A DNA stretch of 64,000 nt. Origin: Couchioplanes caeruleus (GTDB lineage: Bacteria; Actinomycetota; Actinomycetes; Mycobacteriales; Micromonosporaceae). Where the stretch lies: positions 4,154,001 to 4,218,000 of the forward strand of contig NZ_RJKL01000001.1 of the NCBI RefSeq assembly GCF_003751945.1, in the 5' to 3' direction. The notes below the pieces were generated by a model, which saw only the letters and a program-made list of their open reading frames with translations, searched no databases and had not been told where the DNA came from. Positions within the stretch are counted from its first letter, which is position 1; each line of letters opens with the position of its first letter. A program made the translations under genes and the position numbers. Shown here piece by piece: positions 59,627 through 64,000 of the stretch.

Positions 59627-60670
59627 GTGGGAGTCCTGGGGCAGAGCTGGTCCGGCGCCCGCCGGATGGGCGTCATGGCCATGACGGGCGTGCTCGCCGC
59701 GGGCCTGACGACGAGCGCCGGATCGCCGCGGGTTGCCTCCGCCGAGCCGGCGCGCCCCGCGCTCGCGAGCGTCGGCGCGCCTCGGACGAATGCCGTCGAG
59801 CTCCTCCGGGTCATGCCGCTCGGCGACTCGATCACCAAGGGCACCGGTGCACCGTCGGGCAACTCGTACCGGAAGGCGCTGGCGGATCGGCTGCTCAAGG
59901 GCGGAGTGCAGATCAACTTCGTGGGCTCTCAGCGCAACGGCGTCGGCTCCGACAACAACCACGAGGGCCACGGCGGCTGGAACATCGACGAGCTGTCGGC
60001 TCAGCTCGACGGCTGGCTGGCCGCCGCCCGCCCGGACGTGGTGCTGATGCATGTCGGCACCAACAGCGTCAAAGAGGGCCACAACCCGAACGCCATCGCC
60101 CGCAAGCTCTCCGCGATGATCGACAAGGTCCGCGCGGCCCGACCGGAGGCGTACATCTTCGTCGCCCAGATCGCCATGTCGCGCGTGCCCCGCGAGGCCG
60201 CCGACGGCCGGGTCTACAACGGTCTGATTCCCAAGCTCGTGGCGGAGAAGCGGGACGACCGGATCAAGGTCGTCGACCAGTCCTCGGTCAGCGGCATCGA
60301 CCTGCACGACCTGCGCCACCCGAATGAGTTCGGCTACTCGAAGATGGCCTGGAACTGGTACCGGGCCATGGCGCCCGTCCTCGGCGCCTCGGGCTTCACC
60401 GGGAACAACCCGTACAGGATGCAGAACACGGTCCGCTGCCTGCTCCGGAAGGTGAACGTCGGCGGCAGGTCGGACCACCACACCGAGTGCCGCACCTGGC
60501 GGCTGCGCACCACCACGGTGCAGGTCAACGGCGTCAACCGCCGGGTCCGCGCCTGGCTGACGCTGCGGGACGTCCCGCAGACCTATCGCGTACGGGTGGA
60601 CGGCAAGCTCGAGACCCGCACCCGCGTGGTCCGACGCTGGACCGGGCCGGGCAACCTGCTCGACGTCTGA
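59627..60670 (+). CDS. Secreted SGNH/GDSL hydrolase
   Basis: 347 residues, GTG 59627. Signal peptide (MGVMAMTGVLAAGLTTSAG to VASA). SGNH blocks: MPLGDSITKG, GHGGWNIDEL, LMHVGTNSVKEGHN and DLRHPNEFGYSKMA with catalytic Asp/His. The C-terminal about 90 residues are a further beta-rich region. Probably a secreted esterase, for example acting on polysaccharide acetyl groups. Confidence 0.85.
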   Translation: MGVLGQSWSGARRMGVMAMTGVLAAGLTTSAGSPRVASAEPARPALASVGAPRTNAVELLRVMPLGDSITKGTGAPSGNSYRKALADRLLKGGVQINFVGSQRNGVGSDNNHEGHGGWNIDELSAQLDGWLAAARPDVVLMHVGTNSVKEGHNPNAIARKLSAMIDKVRAARPEAYIFVAQIAMSRVPREAADGRVYNGLIPKLVAEKRDDRIKVVDQSSVSGIDLHDLRHPNEFGYSKMAWNWYRAMAPVLGASGFTGNNPYRMQNTVRCLLRKVNVGGRSDHHTECRTWRLRTTTVQVNGVNRRVRAWLTLRDVPQTYRVRVDGKLETRTRVVRRWTGPGNLLDV

Positions 60671-60774
60671 GGTCCGGCGACATCGGGACAGTTTGACCTT
60701 TCTTGCAGGGACCTAGCGCAATCGGCACGTGTTACGTAGTGCTAACCGGGAACCGAGTTCGCGGGAGGAAGCAC

Positions 60775-61092
60775 GTGCCGAGATTCAGCAACGCGGAGGA
60801 GCAGGCCGCCTGGTCGCTCGCCGAGGCTCTCAGTGAGAAGGCCATGGCGTGCATGCGGGAGGCCGAGCAGGCCGCGGAGAACTTCCGCGTCGGCAAGGTG
60901 CAGATGCGGCGCAACTTCAAGGCCCGCGGCCTGTCCGAAGTGGATGCCGATATTCGGTGGTCCGGGACCACGCGGGCGAAGAAGGCGCTCGCCGACAACG
61001 GCTGGTACATGTCCCAGGCGTCGATGTACAACGAAGCGGCCGCCGCGCAGTACGCCAAGGCGCTCTACCTCAAGAATTGCGAAGGCCTCTAG
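60775..61092 (+). CDS. Small helical protein of unknown function
   Basis: 105 residues from GTG 60775, preceded by GGAGGAA. AEEQAAWSLAEALSEKAMACM, REAEQAAENFRVGKVQMRRNF, then WSGTTRAKKALADNGW, with repeated helices. Its end overlaps the convergent DUF2786 gene by 23 bp. No family recognised. Confidence 0.6.
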   Translation: MPRFSNAEEQAAWSLAEALSEKAMACMREAEQAAENFRVGKVQMRRNFKARGLSEVDADIRWSGTTRAKKALADNGWYMSQASMYNEAAAAQYAKALYLKNCEGL

Positions 61093-61750
61093 CGCCGGCC
61101 AGGTCCGCGGACCGGCCGGCGGCGTAGCCCTGCCGCCGGCCGGTCCCGGACAGCCGGCGGGGACCCGGCCGGGCGAGCCTCGGATACGTCTCGTCGCGGC
61201 GGCGCTCGACCAGCTCGGTGCGGTCGACCAGGACCAACTCGGCGCCCGGCGCCGAGGCGACCGCCGCCTGTTCCGCGGCGGTGAGCCGGGCCCGGATCGC
61301 CTCGGTGAAGCCCGCCAGCCAGGATCGCCGGAACGCCGCGGGGTGGTCGTGTCCGGGCACCTCGGCCGCGGCCAGCCCGTGGGCCGCCTGGACCAGCAAC
61401 GAGGTGAAGAGCAGTTCCACCCGTTCCAAGTCGGCGCCGTGCCCGAAAAGATGCACCCGGGCGGTGCCGCGCCGCTCCAGATGAACGGCCTTGCAGCGCA
61501 GCGCGAGGGCGACGGCTCCGAGCAGCGCGGCCTTGTCCCGGGAGTACGGCGGCTCCACCGCCACCACCCGGTCACCGACCGGGTCGAGTGCCGGATCGGC
61601 GCCGGCGAGCAGCGCCCGGTCGATGCCGTACTTGGCGATGAGCTCGGCGGCCTTCGCCATGAACGCCTCGGCCTCCGGCGGCGTGCAGGCCGGATCCTCG
61701 GCCTTGGCGAGCAGCTTGCGGACGCGGGAAAGAAGGGGATCCTCGGTCAT
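61070..61750 (-). CDS. DUF2786 domain protein
   Basis: 226 residues from ATG 61750. The N-terminal LLSRVRKLLAKAEDPACTPPEAEAF and AELIAKYGIDRAL match DUF2786, with VHLFGHGADLERVELLFTSLL in the middle. The end is basic and low-complexity (RRLSGTGRRQGYAAGRSADL). Function unknown. Start overlaps the upstream stop (ATGA). Confidence 0.75.
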   Translation of the reverse strand: MTEDPLLSRVRKLLAKAEDPACTPPEAEAFMAKAAELIAKYGIDRALLAGADPALDPVGDRVVAVEPPYSRDKAALLGAVALALRCKAVHLERRGTARVHLFGHGADLERVELLFTSLLVQAAHGLAAAEVPGHDHPAAFRRSWLAGFTEAIRARLTAAEQAAVASAPGAELVLVDRTELVERRRDETYPRLARPGPRRLSGTGRRQGYAAGRSADLAGARGLRNS

Positions 61751-62139
61751 GCCGCGCGGTGGCGAAGGGTCGCCACGGTGGAACCCGCCAGCGCGAGCAG
61801 GCAGTCCGGGAGCTGGCCGTCCGCGATGGCCGCGCCGAAGAGGGCCTCGCCGGTCGGGACGTCGCCGTTGACGTACGCGCTGACGAACCGCGCCACCCAC
61901 CGCTTGTCGTAGCGCGCGTCGTCGATCCCGGGGAAATCGAGGGTCCAGGCGCCGCCCGTGGGCACGTTGCGTCCCACCATCGTCGCAGCGAGACACCACG
62001 CCACGTCGTAGGCGCCCACCACGCCCGAGCGGTCCACGACCGCGTCGAACGTGCCGACCACAGCGTCGCTGTCGCCGCTGAGCGCGCAGTGCAGCACCTG
62101 CGTTGCGTCGTCCAGTGCGTGCTGTGGTACGTCGGTCAC
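61747..62139 (-). CDS. Protein of unknown function coupled to DUF2786
   Basis: 130 residues from GTG 62139. LDDATQVLHCALSGDSDAVVG, VDRSGVVGAYDVAWCLAATM, PDCLLALAGSTVATLRHRAA. Helical, no TM. Overlaps the DUF2786 gene by 4 bp, so the two form one unit. Confidence 0.65.
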   Translation of the reverse strand: MTDVPQHALDDATQVLHCALSGDSDAVVGTFDAVVDRSGVVGAYDVAWCLAATMVGRNVPTGGAWTLDFPGIDDARYDKRWVARFVSAYVNGDVPTGEALFGAAIADGQLPDCLLALAGSTVATLRHRAA

Positions 62140-62176
62140 GTCAAGAAAGGTACGCGGATTCGTCAACCAGCGCCTC

Positions 62177-62581
62177 TCAAGCGCCCCGCAAAAGGCAGGT
62201 GAGCCGGGCGGTGCAGGCCCGGTCGCCGTCCTCGTCGGTGATGACGATCTCGTAGGTGACCGCCGTCCGGCCCCGGTGCACCGGAGTGGCGACGCCGGTG
62301 ACGACCCCGGAGCGCACGGCCTTGTGGTGCGTGGCGTTGATGTCCACCCCGACGGCGAACGGACGGTCGACGGTCGCGCCGTGCAGGACCGCTCCGACCG
62401 ATCCGAGTGTTTCCGCCAGCACGCACGAGGCGCCGCCGTGCAGCAGCCCGAACGGCTGGGTGTTGCCGTCGACCGGCATGGTGGCGACGACGCGCTCCGG
62501 AGTCGCCTCGGTGATCTGGATGCCCATCCGCTCGGCCAGGGCGCCGTGCAGCCCGTTCATAGTTGAAGTCACGGGGGGCAA
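62177..62581 (-). CDS. PaaI-family hotdog thioesterase
   Basis: 134 residues; ATG 62560 (MNGLHGALAER) is an alternative start. PFGLLHGGASCVLAET is the hotdog active-site pattern (H-G-G and Glu), with VGVDINATHHKAV and TARLTCLLRG. Such enzymes hydrolyse acyl-CoA, for example dihydroxynaphthoyl-CoA. Substrate not determined. Confidence 0.85.
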   Translation of the reverse strand: MPPVTSTMNGLHGALAERMGIQITEATPERVVATMPVDGNTQPFGLLHGGASCVLAETLGSVGAVLHGATVDRPFAVGVDINATHHKAVRSGVVTGVATPVHRGRTAVTYEIVITDEDGDRACTARLTCLLRGA

Positions 62582-62671
62582 CGCTACCGGCGAGTTGGGT
62601 TCACGGGTCGCGAGGGTGGGAACCGGGTCCTACGTTGGTCCCAGAGCCCGGACCAGAGCGAGGAGATTGCC

Positions 62672-62920
62672 ATGAGCGAGCCCCAGGAGATCGTGGAGAC
62701 CCGCGGGGACGACCGCGTCGACCTGCTCGCCTCCGACACCAACGGCGACGGCCGGCCCGACGTGTGGGTCGCGGACACCGACGGCGACGGCAAGGCCGAC
62801 CTGTTCCAGTTCGACACCGACAACGACGGCAAGGTCGACATCACCATGGTCGACCTCGACCAGGACGGCACCCCGGACGCGATCGTCGACGGCGACGGCG
62901 GCATTCCCCCGACCGCCTGA
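62672..62920 (+). CDS. Small acidic protein with DxDxDG-type calcium-binding-like repeats
   Basis: 82 residues, GAGGAGATTGCC upstream. Repeats of D-x-N/D-x-D-G-x-x-D: ASDTNGDGRPDVW, ADTDGDGKADLF, FDTDNDGKVDITM and DLDQDGTPDAIVDGDGG, about every 14 residues. Such loops bind calcium in dockerin/FG-GAP-like proteins. No signal peptide, so cytoplasmic. Strongly acidic. Confidence 0.75.
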   Translation: MSEPQEIVETRGDDRVDLLASDTNGDGRPDVWVADTDGDGKADLFQFDTDNDGKVDITMVDLDQDGTPDAIVDGDGGIPPTA

Positions 62921-62925
62921 TCCGG

Positions 62926-64000
62926 TCATCGCCCGCCCAGGGTGCTGACGGCGGCCCAGAGGACGGCGACGGCGAGGGCGGTGGAGAAGGCGGCCGAGGC
63001 CGTACGTCGCCACGGCCCCTTGCCGGCCGGGACGACCGCCTCCGGATGGCCGAGTCCGGCGAGCGTGCGGCGGTGCCGGCGGACCTCCTGGCACCGGCGG
63101 CTCAGATCCGGCGTACCGCGGCTGATCTCGACCGCCAGCCGGGCCTGCGCGCGCTGCAGGCGGCGTACGGCGGCCCAGGCGCGCAACCCGGCACGGACCC
63201 GGGCGTGCCACCGTGCGCTGGCCCGCCGCGACCCCGACCGGAGGGCGTCGAGCTCGGCGGGCGTGACGAGCTCGGGATCGTCGAGCGTCGCCAACTGCGC
63301 GGTGTAGTAGTCCGCCTCGCGGTCGTGCGCGGACCGCACGAGGAGCCAGGTCAACAGCAACGGCGGCAGACCCTTGAGCACGAGTACGGCCAGCAGCGCC
63401 ACGGCGCCGTTGCCGAGCCCGTCGCGCAGCAGCGGCGAGTTCCACAGCACGTGCGACGCCCAGGCGCCCAGCACGCCGAGCATGGCCACGCCGATCCGGA
63501 CCCGCGCGAGCCGGTCGGCGCGCACGACGAGATATCCGATGCCCGCACCGGCCAGCGCACCGAAGAGGGTGTGACTCCACACCCCGGACACGAAACCGCG
63601 CAGCAGGAACGTGGTGACGACCGGCTCGACGTGGTCGCCGCGGCCGGCCAGGGCGACCGCGCCCATCGCATACACGATGTCCTCGACGATCTGGAAGCCG
63701 AGACCGACCATCGCGCCGTAGACGACGCCGTCCAGCACGCTGTTCACCTGTGCCCGGGCGACGAGCACGATGGCGACCACGCCGAGCGCCTTGGCGATCT
63801 CCTCGACCGTGGGGCCGGCCAGCGCGGCGCCCCAGTCGGCGGCGAGGTGGGGCGAGCCGAGCTTGGCCATCAGGTCGTCGAGCGCGGCGCTGCCCGGGAT
63901 CGAGACGGCCGTCGACACCAGCGCGCCCCAGGCGAAGGCGAGGATCAGCAGGGCGGGCGGCTCCCTTTCGAGGAAGTCGAGCTCGGAGACGATGAACCAG
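62926..64000 (-). CDS. PrsW-family membrane protease, 5' end outside window
   Basis: The frame stays open to the window edge (upstream of 63918 it reads FLEREPPALLILAFAWGALVS), so the start lies beyond 64000. Several TM segments; GPTVEEIAKALGVVAI and VEDIVYAMGAV carry the paired Glu motifs and SGVWSHTLFGALAG and WASHVLWNS the His of the PrsW/CAAX-type intramembrane protease fold. The C-terminal about 130 residues are a basic cytoplasmic tail ending in a last hydrophobic stretch (FSTALAVAVLWAAVSTLGG). Confidence 0.85.
   Translation of the reverse strand, partial: WFIVSELDFLEREPPALLILAFAWGALVSTAVSIPGSAALDDLMAKLGSPHLAADWGAALAGPTVEEIAKALGVVAIVLVARAQVNSVLDGVVYGAMVGLGFQIVEDIVYAMGAVALAGRGDHVEPVVTTFLLRGFVSGVWSHTLFGALAGAGIGYLVVRADRLARVRIGVAMLGVLGAWASHVLWNSPLLRDGLGNGAVALLAVLVLKGLPPLLLTWLLVRSAHDREADYYTAQLATLDDPELVTPAELDALRSGSRRASARWHARVRAGLRAWAAVRRLQRAQARLAVEISRGTPDLSRRCQEVRRHRRTLAGLGHPEAVVPAGKGPWRRTASAAFSTALAVAVLWAAVSTLGGR

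Overview
The window is GC-rich actinomycete chromosome. The high third-position GC, the many GTG starts, the GTGA/ATGA gene overlaps and the gene families (PaaX, MEDS-STAS, SigG-like ECF factor, PrsW, actinomycete integrative element) point to Actinomycetota. I would guess Micromonosporaceae (Actinoplanes-like), but that is inference: I could not run a search with the 16S gene at 20891-22412.

Layout. 1-9.5 kb: a truncated lytic-transglycosylase gene, an FHA protein, then a PaaX-type regulator, a RidA protein and a tightly overlapping operon (FAH-family hydrolase, cupin, acyl-CoA thioesterase, aryl-CoA ligase, and a two-domain flavoprotein of the 2-aminobenzoyl-CoA monooxygenase/reductase or salicylyl-CoA 5-hydroxylase type). 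It looks like a CoA-dependent route for 2-aminobenzoate or a related aryl acid. The operon runs into a scar at 9.4-10.0 kb where fragments of a hotdog thioesterase, an ABC permease, an ABC ATPase and a TetR regulator are joined. 10-17 kb: an MDR oxidoreductase, an ECF sigma factor divergent from an alpha/beta hydrolase, two frameshifted genes, a MarR-GNAT fusion and a lipoprotein. 17.0-22.9 kb: one rRNA operon on the minus strand (16S-23S-5S) with promoters, boxA-like leader and terminators. 22.9-27.7 kb: Rieske membrane protein, MEDS-STAS protein, flavin disulfide reductase, serine hydrolase and a deletion remnant of a secreted protein. 27.8-34.4 kb: a carotenoid/photoprotection cluster (phr-crtB, divergent from crtE-crtI-idi and a LitR/CarH-like MerR regulator), probably light responsive.

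34.5-34.8 kb: tRNA-Glu, tRNA-Asp, tRNA-Phe. The 3' part of tRNA-Phe is the left attachment site of a 22.9-kb actinomycete integrative and conjugative element (AICE) that ends at a direct repeat at 57621-57687. From the left the element holds integrase and excisionase, an iteron field (probable origin), a helicase-type ATPase with a primase-polymerase, small genes, a clt-like repeat field beside an FtsK/TraB-type DNA translocase, a TraD/VirD4-like ATPase, a DUF2637 (SpdB-like) membrane protein, and a divergent XRE-TPR regulator. Then come an APH-family kinase coupled to an unusual three-winged-helix GntR protein, remnants of a conjugation gene and a transposase, and lower-GC cargo (two exported proteins, small membrane proteins, an MscS channel coupled to a 31-residue peptide). 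Outside the right end sits an internally deleted remnant of a second, related integrase, so the site was occupied before.

57.8-64 kb: PilZ protein, HATPase anti-sigma-type protein and STAS antagonist, secreted SGNH hydrolase, several proteins of unknown function, a PaaI-type thioesterase, a tiny DxDxDG-repeat protein and a PrsW-type membrane protease that runs off the window.

The most unusual observations are in the AICE: two intergenic hairpins whose stems covary, four unrelated small proteins sharing a C-terminal D-x-D-E-F/Y tail, a palindrome and octamer cluster beside traB, the iteron field, and the triple GntR DNA-binding protein.
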